From Nocardioides humi (GTDB lineage Bacteria; Actinomycetota; Actinomycetes; Propionibacteriales; Nocardioidaceae): DNA of 64,000 nt. This document shows, in pieces, positions 8,578-15,940 of the stretch. The stretch spans positions 1,240,001 to 1,304,000 of the forward strand of contig NZ_CP041146.1 of NCBI RefSeq assembly GCF_006494775.1. The letters run 5' to 3'. Position 1 is the stretch's first letter. Each line of letters begins with the position of its first letter. The notes beneath the pieces were generated by a model, which did no database searches, was not told the origin of the DNA, and saw only the letters and a program-made list of their open reading frames with translations. Made by a program: the position numbers and the translations under genes.

Positions 8578-8784
8578 ATGCTCCGGCTCATGGAGCCGAG
8601 GAAGGTCGCGTCGGGTGAGTTCGCCGAGGGCGGCGACCTGACCGCGCTCGCCGCCCTCGCGGCGGTCACGCCGCGCTTCGGAAGGCGGAGCGGCGCACCC
8701 CCGTGGCTCGCGTGCTGGGAGGGCGAGGACACGGTCGTCGTCCTGGCGCACGGGGACGTGCGGTGGGGAGCGGAGCGCCGGTGA
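8578..8784 (+). CDS. Hypothetical protein, 68 aa
   Basis: A short open frame beginning MLRLMEPRKVASGEF, with a possible second start at the ATG four codons on. It has no recognised motif. It ends in a GTGA overlap with the next small gene, which suggests that the two are translated together. The middle (SGAPPWLACWEGEDTVVVLA) looks like a folded beta-rich protein rather than noise. Support is moderate: coupling to the next gene and reasonable composition, without a clear ribosome binding site. Confidence 0.45.
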   Translation: MLRLMEPRKVASGEFAEGGDLTALAALAAVTPRFGRRSGAPPWLACWEGEDTVVVLAHGDVRWGAERR

Positions 8785-9203
8785 GCGACGAGGAGCTGTG
8801 GGTCTCGGAGGTCCCGAAGTACGGCGTGGTCCGCACCGTCGTGCGCGACGGCGATCACGCGGCCCGGTTCGACGACCTCAACGGCGACGGGCGGGAGTAC
8901 TGCCTGACGCTCTTCCGGCGCGAGGGCGCGGCCTGGAGACCGCTGGCCGACGTCGACGACTCCGACCATCCGGGACCCGACGACTCGGCGATCCGGGGCA
9001 CGTGGTCCGGCGGCGTGTGGGCGGTCGGCCGCGCGGCCCCCGGCTCGGTCGTGCGGGTGCGGATCGGGAGCCGTACGCAGGCGGTCGAGGTGGACGCCGA
9101 CGGGTGGTGGCTGCGGGTCACCGAGCTCGAGGAGATCGCTCAGAGCACGGGAAGCATCCCGACGTCGTACCCTCGCCACGTAGCGGCGGACGGGCCGTCC
9201 TGA
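8781..9203 (+). CDS. Hypothetical protein, 140 aa
   Basis: Starts at a GTG that overlaps the stop of the preceding 68-aa frame; GGGGAG lies about 10 bases upstream. The product (VSDEELWVSEVPKYGV...) is acidic, with alternating hydrophobic residues, and looks like a small soluble beta protein. No family was recognised and there is no signal peptide or membrane segment. Its last 64 bp overlap the 3' end of the convergent gene at 9140-9547. Confidence 0.55.
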   Translation: MSDEELWVSEVPKYGVVRTVVRDGDHAARFDDLNGDGREYCLTLFRREGAAWRPLADVDDSDHPGPDDSAIRGTWSGGVWAVGRAAPGSVVRVRIGSRTQAVEVDADGWWLRVTELEEIAQSTGSIPTSYPRHVAADGPS

Positions 9204-9547
9204 CCCCGACCCTCGCCGACGACGGCGTCCACGGGGATCCCGAGCTCCCGACAGAAGTCGAAGACATGCAGGGTGTCGAGGCGCTCCAGCAGGCTGCTCA
9301 CGTGGAGCGTCGCGTCACCGACGGTCGAGTGATCGTAGCCGGCGACCGCCGTGCCGTCGTCGTGACGGACGACGAGGACGTTGCAGCGCCGGCGGGGGTC
9401 GTAGTCGACGAAGGTGAGACCGAGCGTGACGACGCCGAGCAGGACGTGCTTCACGACGTCCCAGGCCGTCTGGCCGCCCGCGTGCTCCTCGTACTCCGCC
9501 CGGACGCCGAACCACCGCGCCGCGACCGAGCGCTCATCGGCCTCCAT
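9140..9547 (-). CDS. Hypothetical protein, 135 aa
   Basis: Begins MEADERSVAARWFGVRAEYE. A TACGCT hexamer ends 7 bases before the ATG, so a leaderless mRNA is likely. The middle HVLLGVVTLGLTFVDYDP is hydrophobic but too short and mixed for a confident membrane helix, and the C-terminal half (VFDFCRELGIPVDAV) looks soluble. No family recognised. Its 3' end overlaps the convergent gene 8781-9203 by 64 bp, so one of the two stop assignments could be wrong, though both frames read like protein. Confidence 0.6.
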   Translation of the reverse strand: MEADERSVAARWFGVRAEYEEHAGGQTAWDVVKHVLLGVVTLGLTFVDYDPRRRCNVLVVRHDDGTAVAGYDHSTVGDATLHVSSLLERLDTLHVFDFCRELGIPVDAVVGEGRGQDGPSAATWRGYDVGMLPVL

Positions 9548-9582
9548 GCCGGCCAGCGTAGGCAGGCGGAGGTCGCCGCTCC

Positions 9583-10659
9583 TCAGGGCCGCACCTCGTA
9601 GACGTTGTTGAACGGCGTCTGCGCCGCGATCCGGAACCTGGTGAACCCGGCGGCGGTGACGACGTCCCGGATCCGGGCGGGGCCGGCCTGGGTGCCGAGG
9701 GCGGCGCCGACCGGCTGGGAGAGCGAGGCGGGGGTGCACAGCAGGGTGGAGAAGCCGTAGTAGGCGCGGCCGATCGGGTTCAGGTTGTCCTCGAGGTGGT
9801 CGCCGGCGGCGGGCTCGACGACCATCCAGGTGCCGTCGGGGGCGATGACGCTGCGGACGTGGCGGGCCGCGCCGAGCGGGTCGCCCATGTCGTGCAGGCA
9901 GTCGAACATGGTGACCAGGTCGTAGCCCTCGCCGGTGAACTCGGTGGCCGCCGCGACCTCGAAGGCGGCGCGGTCGCCGACGCCGGCCTCCTCGGCCCGC
10001 TCGCGGGCGGTGGCGATCGAGTCCGCGTGGTAGTCCGAGCCGGTGAAGGCGGACCGCGGGAAGGCCGTCGCCATCAGCACCGTGGAGGCGCCGTGGCCGC
10101 ACCCGACGTCGGCGGCGGACGCGCCGGTCTCGAGCTTGTCGACGACGCCGTCGAGCGCCGGGAGCCAGGAGGAGACGAGGTTCGCGGCGTACCCGGGGCG
10201 GAAGAACCGCTCGCATCCCGTGTGCACGTCCGCGTTGTGCTCGTGCCAGCCGAGCCCGGCGGCGGTCCGCGCCGCCTCGATGACGCGGTGGGAGTCGCGG
10301 GCCGTGCCGAGGGCGATCTGGAAGAAGCCGGGGAGGTACGCCGGGCTGCTCGCGTCGGTGAGCGCGACCGCGTGCTCGGGGGGCAGGGCGAACCGACCCG
10401 TGGCTGCGTCGTACTCGACGAACCGCCCGGCGGCCTGCGCGCTCAGCCACTCCCGGGCGTAGGGCAGCACGGTGTCGGTGCGGGAGGCGAGCTCCTCGGG
10501 CGTGCTCGGTCCGTGCTCGGCGAGGTCGCGGTAGTAGCCGAGCCGGTCCCCCATCCGCACCAGTGCGCAGTTGAGGGTCGCGCCGACCTCGTCGACGGCG
10601 CGGAGGACGAACGCCATCAGCTTGTCGGCGTCGATCTCGGTGGTCGGTGTGATGCTCAT
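9583..10659 (-). CDS. SAM-dependent methyltransferase with N-terminal winged helix (Rv2258c type)
   Basis: 358 residues. The N-terminal about 100 residues (EVGATLNCALVRMGDRLGYY, then TPEELASRT) form the helix-turn-helix-like dimerisation domain seen in Rv2258c-type enzymes. The class I methyltransferase fold follows, with motif I DVGCGHG, an acidic post-I residue in FTGSDYHADS, and VTMFDCLHDMGDP as motif IV region. The ATG at 10659 has a GAGGGGGAAG purine run just upstream. It faces the LysR gene across a palindromic region, so it is the probable LysR target. The small-molecule substrate is unknown; catechol O-methylation would be sensible beside a ring-cleavage island but is a guess. Confidence 0.85.
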   Translation of the reverse strand: MSITPTTEIDADKLMAFVLRAVDEVGATLNCALVRMGDRLGYYRDLAEHGPSTPEELASRTDTVLPYAREWLSAQAAGRFVEYDAATGRFALPPEHAVALTDASSPAYLPGFFQIALGTARDSHRVIEAARTAAGLGWHEHNADVHTGCERFFRPGYAANLVSSWLPALDGVVDKLETGASAADVGCGHGASTVLMATAFPRSAFTGSDYHADSIATARERAEEAGVGDRAAFEVAAATEFTGEGYDLVTMFDCLHDMGDPLGAARHVRSVIAPDGTWMVVEPAAGDHLEDNLNPIGRAYYGFSTLLCTPASLSQPVGAALGTQAGPARIRDVVTAAGFTRFRIAAQTPFNNVYEVRP

Positions 10660-10714
10660 GGTGCTTCCCCCTCGGTCGGTCGGACAGGTGCCGTGACGGT
10701 AGGAGCGCGGATCA

Positions 10715-10737
10715 TTAGGATCAACGGTGATTCCTAA
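10715..10737. promoter_or_regulatory. LysR-type inverted repeat in the methyltransferase/LysR divergent promoter
   Basis: TTAGGA at 10715-10720 and its complement TCCTAA at 10732-10737 are separated by 11 bases, the geometry of a LysR binding site. It lies 14 bp before the lysR start and 56 bp before the methyltransferase start. The likely binder is the adjacent LysR protein. Confidence 0.6.
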
Positions 10738-10750
10738 CGAGGTATCAGTG

Positions 10751-11692
10751 ATGCTGATAGGTCTGGTGCGGGGCGTCCGCGTGCTGTGCGAGGTCGCGGC
10801 CCAGGGCTCGTTCTCGGCTGCCGCGCGCTCGCTGGGCATGACGCAGTCGGCGGTCAGCCAGCACGTCGCGGCCCTCGAGCGCGAGGCCGGGACCGCGCTG
10901 GTCGACCGCGGCACCCGTCCGATGGAGCTCACCGAGGCCGGGTCGGTCCTGGTCCGGCACGGCCGGGTGATCCTGGCGCAGCTCGACGGCGCGGAGCAGG
11001 CCCTGGCCGCGATCACGGGCCGGCGCGCGGGGCGGCTGCGGCTGGGCAGCTTCCCGACCGCGCTGACGACCTTCGTGCCGGAGGCCGTGCGGACCCTGCG
11101 CGCGACGGCGCCCGAGCTCGTGCTGACCGTCGTGGACGACCACATGCAGGGCCTGGTCCCGCGGCTCACGGCCGGGGAGCTGGACCTGGCGGTCGTGTAC
11201 GAGAACCCGTCGCTCCCCGACGACTCCCTCGCCCGGCTGACGACGGTGCCGCTGTTCGACGACCCCTACCGGGTGCTGCTCCCCGAGGGGCACCGGCTGG
11301 CGCGACGCCGGCGGCCGCTGTCACTGGCCGACCTCACCGGCGAGGTCTGGGTCGGTGGGCGGCCGGGCAGCGCGTGGTTCCGGATCCTGCTGCACGCGTG
11401 CCGGGCGTCCGGGTTCGAGCCGCGCACGCTGCTCACGACCGACGACCACCGGGCGGTGCAGGCGTTCGTGGCCGCGGGGCTCGGCATCGGCGTGGTGCCC
11501 GGACTCGCCGCGTCCTTCCCCTCGCCCGGGGTGGTGGTGCGCGGCCTGGACACCGGCGCTCCGGTACGACGCATCGCCGTCGCCCGCCCGCCCGGCGAGC
11601 CGGTGCCGCCGCCGGTCGTCGCGATGACCGAGGTCCTGCTCGACGTCACCCGGGCGCGCCGCGACCCACGAGGGGCACCACGTCGCGCATGA
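10751..11692 (+). CDS. LysR-family transcriptional regulator
   Basis: 313 residues from the ATG at 10751, which has GAGGT 7 bases upstream. The N-terminal winged helix includes FSAAARSLGMTQSAVSQHVA (recognition helix), and the effector domain starts near residue 90 with GRLRLGSFPTALTTFVPEA. LysR proteins act as tetramers on T-N11-A sites and respond to a pathway metabolite. Such a site lies immediately upstream, and the methyltransferase is divergent. It ends in a 47-bp tail-to-tail overlap with the LLM gene at 11646. Its effector is unknown. Confidence 0.93.
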   Translation: MLIGLVRGVRVLCEVAAQGSFSAAARSLGMTQSAVSQHVAALEREAGTALVDRGTRPMELTEAGSVLVRHGRVILAQLDGAEQALAAITGRRAGRLRLGSFPTALTTFVPEAVRTLRATAPELVLTVVDDHMQGLVPRLTAGELDLAVVYENPSLPDDSLARLTTVPLFDDPYRVLLPEGHRLARRRRPLSLADLTGEVWVGGRPGSAWFRILLHACRASGFEPRTLLTTDDHRAVQAFVAAGLGIGVVPGLAASFPSPGVVVRGLDTGAPVRRIAVARPPGEPVPPPVVAMTEVLLDVTRARRDPRGAPRRA

Positions 11693-12518
11693 CCCGCTCG
11701 AGCTGCTGCTCGTGGTCGGCCACGGGCCAGAGGAACAGCAGCTCCGCGCCGGCGTCGGCGTACGCACGCAGCAGGGCCGCGCACCACTCGGGCGGGCCGA
11801 CCAGGACCCGTCCCGCCAGGTCGTCCTCCGGGCGGTGGAGCAGGGCCGCCAGCCGGCTCAGCCACGCGGCGCGCTCGCCGGCGTCCTCGGTGACGAACGT
11901 CCACATCGTCGCCACCGCGCACGGTACGCCGTGCGCGGCGCGGCCGGCGGCGACCTGCGCAGGCGTGGTGCTGTACGCCGACGCCAGCCAGCCGTCGCCC
12001 AGGCGTGCGACCCGTCGCAGCCCGGCCGGCGAGCCCCAGCTGCCGATCCAGACCGGCGGGCCGCCGGGGCGCACCGGCCGCGGCTCGAGCACCGGCGTCC
12101 CGTCGTCCGCCGACCGGCCGAGATGGGCCCGGAGCGCGCGGACCGCGGCCTCGAACCGCGGCCAGCGCTCGTCGAAGTCCAGCCCGGCCAGGGCGTAGTC
12201 GGCCGGCGAGGACCCGGGACCGACGCCCAGCAGGAGCCGGCCGCCGGACAGCACGTCGAGCGCCGCCGCGGCCTTCGCGAGCACCGCAGGCCCCCGGACC
12301 ACGGGAAGCGCGACGGTGGTGGCCAGGGTCAGGTCGCCGCTCGCCTCGATCACGCTGGACAGCGCCACGATGCCGTCGAGCCACGGACGCCGGAACTGCA
12401 GGTGGTCGTTCACGGCGAGCGCCCGGAAGCCCAGCGCGCCCGCCGTCCGTGCGTACGACGCCAGGTCGCCGACATCCCCCGGCGACCCGAGCAGCGGCAG
12501 GTGCGCGCCGTACTCCAT
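11646..12518 (-). CDS. LLM-class flavin-dependent oxidoreductase, last gene of the permease/GS operon
   Basis: 290 residues beginning MEYGAHLPLLGSPGDV. Luciferase-like features are ALGFRALAVNDHLQF, LTLATTVALPVVRGPAVLAK, SGGRLLLGVGPGSSP and PPVWIGSWG. It starts only 6 bp after the stop of the Rieske-like gene and shares the operon promoter near 17.5 kb. A partner flavin reductase could be the VanB-type protein two genes upstream, but that pairing is speculative. It is not closely similar to the LLM protein at 1950-2882. Confidence 0.85.
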   Translation of the reverse strand: MEYGAHLPLLGSPGDVGDLASYARTAGALGFRALAVNDHLQFRRPWLDGIVALSSVIEASGDLTLATTVALPVVRGPAVLAKAAAALDVLSGGRLLLGVGPGSSPADYALAGLDFDERWPRFEAAVRALRAHLGRSADDGTPVLEPRPVRPGGPPVWIGSWGSPAGLRRVARLGDGWLASAYSTTPAQVAAGRAAHGVPCAVATMWTFVTEDAGERAAWLSRLAALLHRPEDDLAGRVLVGPPEWCAALLRAYADAGAELLFLWPVADHEQQLERVMRDVVPLVGRGAPG

Positions 12519-12524
12519 CCGCAG

Positions 12525-13547
12525 TCAGCCCTCGTCGGCCACCAGTCGCCGCAGGATCTTGCGCACCTGCAGGGCGGCCAGGTCGGCGGCGACGTTGACG
12601 TCCTCGCCGTACCCGTCGCGGTCGATGACGTCCTGCATGGTCTCGAGGATCTCGCGGACCTTGAGGTAGTACGACTCGAAGATCGGCCGCAGTACGTCGG
12701 TCGCCGGAGCCCCCGGAGCGAAGTTGCGGCTGACCCGCCAGATGTGGCGGGTGTGCCGCTCGTCGACGGGCGTGACGGCGTGGGTGAAGCGGAAGGTCTG
12801 CGGACCGCCCTCCGCCTCGGGCAGCAGCACGTCCCAGCGGTCGGCCCACAGGCCGGGGGCGAGGAAGGCGCCCTCCTCGCGCTGGGGGTACGACGCCACC
12901 GCGGAGGAGCCGGAGATCTTGGCCTGCCACTCGGGCATGGGCGCGGCCGGCCAGTCGCGGTGGAAGTGCACGGTCGTCTCGGTGAGCTCGACCTCGAGCG
13001 CGGGCGCGACGCCGGCCAGGGCGGGCGGCGAGATGACGGGGTCGACGACGGCGACATGGGTGATGTCGGCGAAGTTGTCGTGGAGCAGCCCGACGCCGGC
13101 GGCGGTCTCCCACTGCCCGCCGAAGGTCTCCCACGACCCGTCCGTCAGCCACGGCACCGGCACGGGCGGACGGCGGTCGGCCAGCGACGGTTCGCCGAGC
13201 CAGACCCAGACCAGGCCGCCCTCCTCCCGGACCGGGTACGACGGCACCCGGGCGCCATAGGGCACCTGCTCCTGCGAGGGGACGTGCACGCAGGCACCGG
13301 TGCGGTCGTAGGCGAAGCCGGAGTACCCGGACACGATGGTGTCCCCCTCGACCCGGCCCAGGCTGAGCGGGAAGGGCCGGTGGGCGTCGCGGTCCCCGAG
13401 GGCGACGACCGCGCCGTCGCCGACCCGGAACAGCACGACCGGGCGGTCCAGGGCACGCGTGCCGAAGGGGGTCGCGCCGACCTCGGCGGAGGCGGCGAGG
13501 GCGTACCACGCGTTGCGCGGGTAGCCGGCGGTGCTGCGGTCCCTCAT
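12525..13547 (-). CDS. Rieske-oxygenase (VanA-like) homologue lacking most metal ligands
   Basis: 340 residues. The layout is that of a vanillate-demethylase-type oxygenase alpha subunit: RNAWYALA near the N-terminus, a Rieske domain (residues about 20-115) and a catalytic domain. The ligands are changed: where the family has C-x-H it reads D54-A-H56, and where it has C-x2-H it reads S73-G-Y-S76. At the mononuclear iron site the D-x2-D-x2-H-x4-H motif reads DNFADITHVAVVD, so the second His is Asp169. The flanks (PLSLGRVEGDT, FAYDRTG) are well kept, so this is substitution and not a frame error. It probably cannot hold a normal [2Fe-2S] cluster. The adjacent reductase is intact. It may be a scaffold or regulatory paralogue, or an enzyme with a new chemistry. 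Confidence 0.8.
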   Translation of the reverse strand: MRDRSTAGYPRNAWYALAASAEVGATPFGTRALDRPVVLFRVGDGAVVALGDRDAHRPFPLSLGRVEGDTIVSGYSGFAYDRTGACVHVPSQEQVPYGARVPSYPVREEGGLVWVWLGEPSLADRRPPVPVPWLTDGSWETFGGQWETAAGVGLLHDNFADITHVAVVDPVISPPALAGVAPALEVELTETTVHFHRDWPAAPMPEWQAKISGSSAVASYPQREEGAFLAPGLWADRWDVLLPEAEGGPQTFRFTHAVTPVDERHTRHIWRVSRNFAPGAPATDVLRPIFESYYLKVREILETMQDVIDRDGYGEDVNVAADLAALQVRKILRRLVADEG

Positions 13548-13558
13548 GACCACGCTCC

Positions 13559-14527
13559 TCACAAGTCCAGGGTCAGCCGGTCGGAGCGGCACCGGGAGAC
13601 ACAGATCATCATGAACTCGTTGGACTCCTTCTCCTCGTCGTTGAGGATCGAGTCGCGGTGGTCGACGTCGCCGTCGATCACCTCGGTCTCGCAGGTGCCG
13701 CACACGCCCTCGAGGCAGGAGCCGACGACGCTGACGCCGGCGGCCTTGCAGACCTCGAACACGGACTGGTCGGCCGGCACCGACAGGGTCAGCCCCGAGC
13801 GCTGGAGCACCAGCTCGAACCCGGTGTCGCCGCCCGCGGTCTCCGGGGCCGCCTTCGCCGCGAACCGCTCCAGGTGCAGGCTCCCCGCCGGCCAGACGGC
13901 GCACCGCTCCTCGACCGCGTCGAGCAGCCCGGTCGGCCCGCAGGCATAGACCAGGGTGCCGGCAGCAGGCGAACCCAACAGCGCGGCCAGGTCAGGCAGA
14001 CCCGCCTCGTCCTGCGGCAGCAGGCTCACCCGGTCGCCGTACGCCGCCAGCTCGTCGAGGAACGCCATCGACGTCCGCGAGCGGCCGCCGTACACGAGCC
14101 TCCAGTCGGCGCCCGAGGCGGCGGCCTCGGCGATCATCGGCAGCATCGGGGTGATGCCGATGCCGCCGGCGATGAACAGGTAGCGCGGCGAGGCGACCAT
14201 CGGGAAGTGGTTGCGGGGGCCGCGGACCCGCACCCGCGCGCCCTCCCCCAGCTCGGCGTGCACCGCCTTCGAGCCGCCGCGGCTGTCGGGCGTGCGGAGC
14301 ACCCCGATCCGCCACCGGTCGGGGTCGCCGGGACTGCCGCACAGGGAGTACTGGCGGACCAGGTCCTCCCCCAGCACCAGGTCGATGTGGGCGCCGGGCG
14401 TCCACGGCGGCAGCGCCGTGCCGTCCTCGGCGGCCAGCGTCAGGACCGCCACGTCGGTCGCCGCCTCGACGGCGGAGACGACCGTCAGGTCCGCCTCGAA
14501 CTCACGGACGATGGGCTGTGTCGCCAC
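13559..14527 (-). CDS. PDR/VanB-type oxidoreductase (FMN/NAD reductase with C-terminal ferredoxin)
   Basis: 322 residues. The FMN-binding RQYSLCG motif is near residue 75, the NAD-binding domain has AGGIGITPMLPM and ACGPTGLLDAV, and the C-terminal plant-type ferredoxin carries SCLEGVCGTCETEVIDG plus the last cysteine in MMICVSRC. All four cluster cysteines are present. Such proteins pass electrons from NAD(P)H to a Rieske oxygenase. It lies 11 bp before the Rieske-like gene, whose own cluster ligands are missing, so its electron acceptor is unclear; the P450 at 7195 is another candidate. A GTG start is used. Confidence 0.9.
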   Translation of the reverse strand: MATQPIVREFEADLTVVSAVEAATDVAVLTLAAEDGTALPPWTPGAHIDLVLGEDLVRQYSLCGSPGDPDRWRIGVLRTPDSRGGSKAVHAELGEGARVRVRGPRNHFPMVASPRYLFIAGGIGITPMLPMIAEAAASGADWRLVYGGRSRTSMAFLDELAAYGDRVSLLPQDEAGLPDLAALLGSPAAGTLVYACGPTGLLDAVEERCAVWPAGSLHLERFAAKAAPETAGGDTGFELVLQRSGLTLSVPADQSVFEVCKAAGVSVVGSCLEGVCGTCETEVIDGDVDHRDSILNDEEKESNEFMMICVSRCRSDRLTLDL

Positions 14528-14556
14528 GAGATCCTCTTCCCTCCTCGCCGGCCACC

Positions 14557-15909
14557 TCACAGGTGGTAGGCGTACTCCCGGAACTCCCAGTCGGTCACGA
14601 ACTGGCCGAACCGCTCGAGCTCGTTGCGCTTGTAGGCGACGAAGGTCTCGACGAAGGACGGGCCGAGGAGGTCGGCGAGGTCCTTGTCCTCCTCCAGGGC
14701 GTCGATCGCCGTGCCGAGGTCGGCGGGCAGCCGGTCGGCCTTCGTCGGGTCGTAGCCGTAGCCCTCGAGCTTGTGCGGCGGCGTGAGGCCGTCGCGGATG
14801 CCGAGGTACGCCGCGGCGAGGAGCCCGGCGATGGCGAGGTACGGGTTCGCCGAGGCGTCGCCGAGGCGCAGCTCCAGGCGCGAGGCGCGGCCGCGCTCGG
14901 GCGGGATCCGGACCATCGCGCTGCGGTTGTCCAGGCCCCAGTCGACCAGCCACGGCGCGAGCGTGTCGGGCCCGAACCGCTTGTAGGAGTTGATCGTCGG
15001 GTTGCTGATCGCGGCCAGCGCGGGGGCGTGGGCGAGCACGCCGGCGATGGCGGAGCGGGCGATGTCGGAGAGCCCGTCGGTGCCCTGCGGGTCGTCGAAG
15101 AGCGGCTTGCCGTCGGCGTCGAGGGTGCTGAAGTGCACGTGGAAGCCGGAGCCCCCCTCGTCGTTGAACGGCTTGGCCATGAAGGTCGCCATCTTGCCGC
15201 GGCGCCGGGACAGCTCCTGGACGGCGTGCTTGAACCGGAACGCCCGGTCGGCGGCGTCGAGCGCCTCGGAGTGCCACAGGTTGATCTCGAACTGGCCGCT
15301 GGAGAACTCGTGGTTCGCGGCGACCACGTCGAGGCCGTACGCCGCCAGCTCGCGCAGCGACGCGAGCAGGGTGTTCTCCGGGTCGCCCTTGAGGCCCGCG
15401 ACGTACACGTTGCCGGTCGCCTCGCCATACCGGCGCCAGCCGTTGGGGGCGGACTCGTCGGGCTCCAGGACGTAGAACTCCAGCTCGGGGCCGACGATCG
15501 GGCGCATGCCGAGCTCGGTGAACCGGTCGACCACCCGCCGGAGCACCTGTCGCGGGCTCTCCTCCGACGGCGTGCCGTCGGGGTTGTAGACGTCGGCGAT
15601 GACGTGCGCGACACCGGGCTCCCAGGGCACCGCGCGGACCGTGCTCAGGTCCGGGACGGCCACGATGTCGGGCAGCCCGGCCGAGAGGCCGCCGGCGATG
15701 TCGACGACGTCGCCCATCGGGGAGGTCGCGTAGACCGAGCGGCAGAAGGCGACCCCGTCCCCGACGGTGCGGTCGAACCGGTCGGCGAGGACGTCGCGGC
15801 CGCGCTCGGTGCCGATCAGGTCGCTGTAGCCGAGCCGGACGACGTCGATCCCGTCCGCGCCGAGCTGCTCCGCGGCCACGCGCAGGGCGTTCTCGTCGAT
15901 GTGCTCCAC
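14557..15909 (-). CDS. Glutamine synthetase family protein, gamma-glutamyl-amine ligase type
   Basis: 450 residues of the GS fold: the N-terminal domain with GYSDLIGTERGRDV, catalytic Glu motif PELEFYVL, ANHEFSSGQFEINL, HVHFS (His), NPTINSYKRF, and the Arg-rich MVRIPPERGRASRLELRLGD. Length and sequence match the PuuA/GlnA3/GlnA4/TdnQ group, which joins glutamate to amines, more than housekeeping GlnA. It follows an APC permease and is linked through a shared operator to a gamma-glutamyl hydrolase and a GATase1 protein, the set used in gamma-glutamylated amine catabolism. The amine is unknown; a polyamine, ethanolamine or an arylamine are all possible. Confidence 0.88.
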   Translation of the reverse strand: MEHIDENALRVAAEQLGADGIDVVRLGYSDLIGTERGRDVLADRFDRTVGDGVAFCRSVYATSPMGDVVDIAGGLSAGLPDIVAVPDLSTVRAVPWEPGVAHVIADVYNPDGTPSEESPRQVLRRVVDRFTELGMRPIVGPELEFYVLEPDESAPNGWRRYGEATGNVYVAGLKGDPENTLLASLRELAAYGLDVVAANHEFSSGQFEINLWHSEALDAADRAFRFKHAVQELSRRRGKMATFMAKPFNDEGGSGFHVHFSTLDADGKPLFDDPQGTDGLSDIARSAIAGVLAHAPALAAISNPTINSYKRFGPDTLAPWLVDWGLDNRSAMVRIPPERGRASRLELRLGDASANPYLAIAGLLAAAYLGIRDGLTPPHKLEGYGYDPTKADRLPADLGTAIDALEEDKDLADLLGPSFVETFVAYKRNELERFGQFVTDWEFREYAYHL

Positions 15910-15940
15910 GGTCAGTCTCCGTTCGTCTCTCGGTGATCCA

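Noticed and set aside
12525..15909. Identification of the GS-like, reductase and Rieske-like genes as an aniline dioxygenase (tdn/atd) cluster
   Set aside because: There is no small oxygenase subunit, the Rieske-like protein lacks its ligands and is VanA-like, and ring cleavage is of HpaD type and not catechol 2,3-dioxygenase type. Only the gamma-glutamyl logic is shared.
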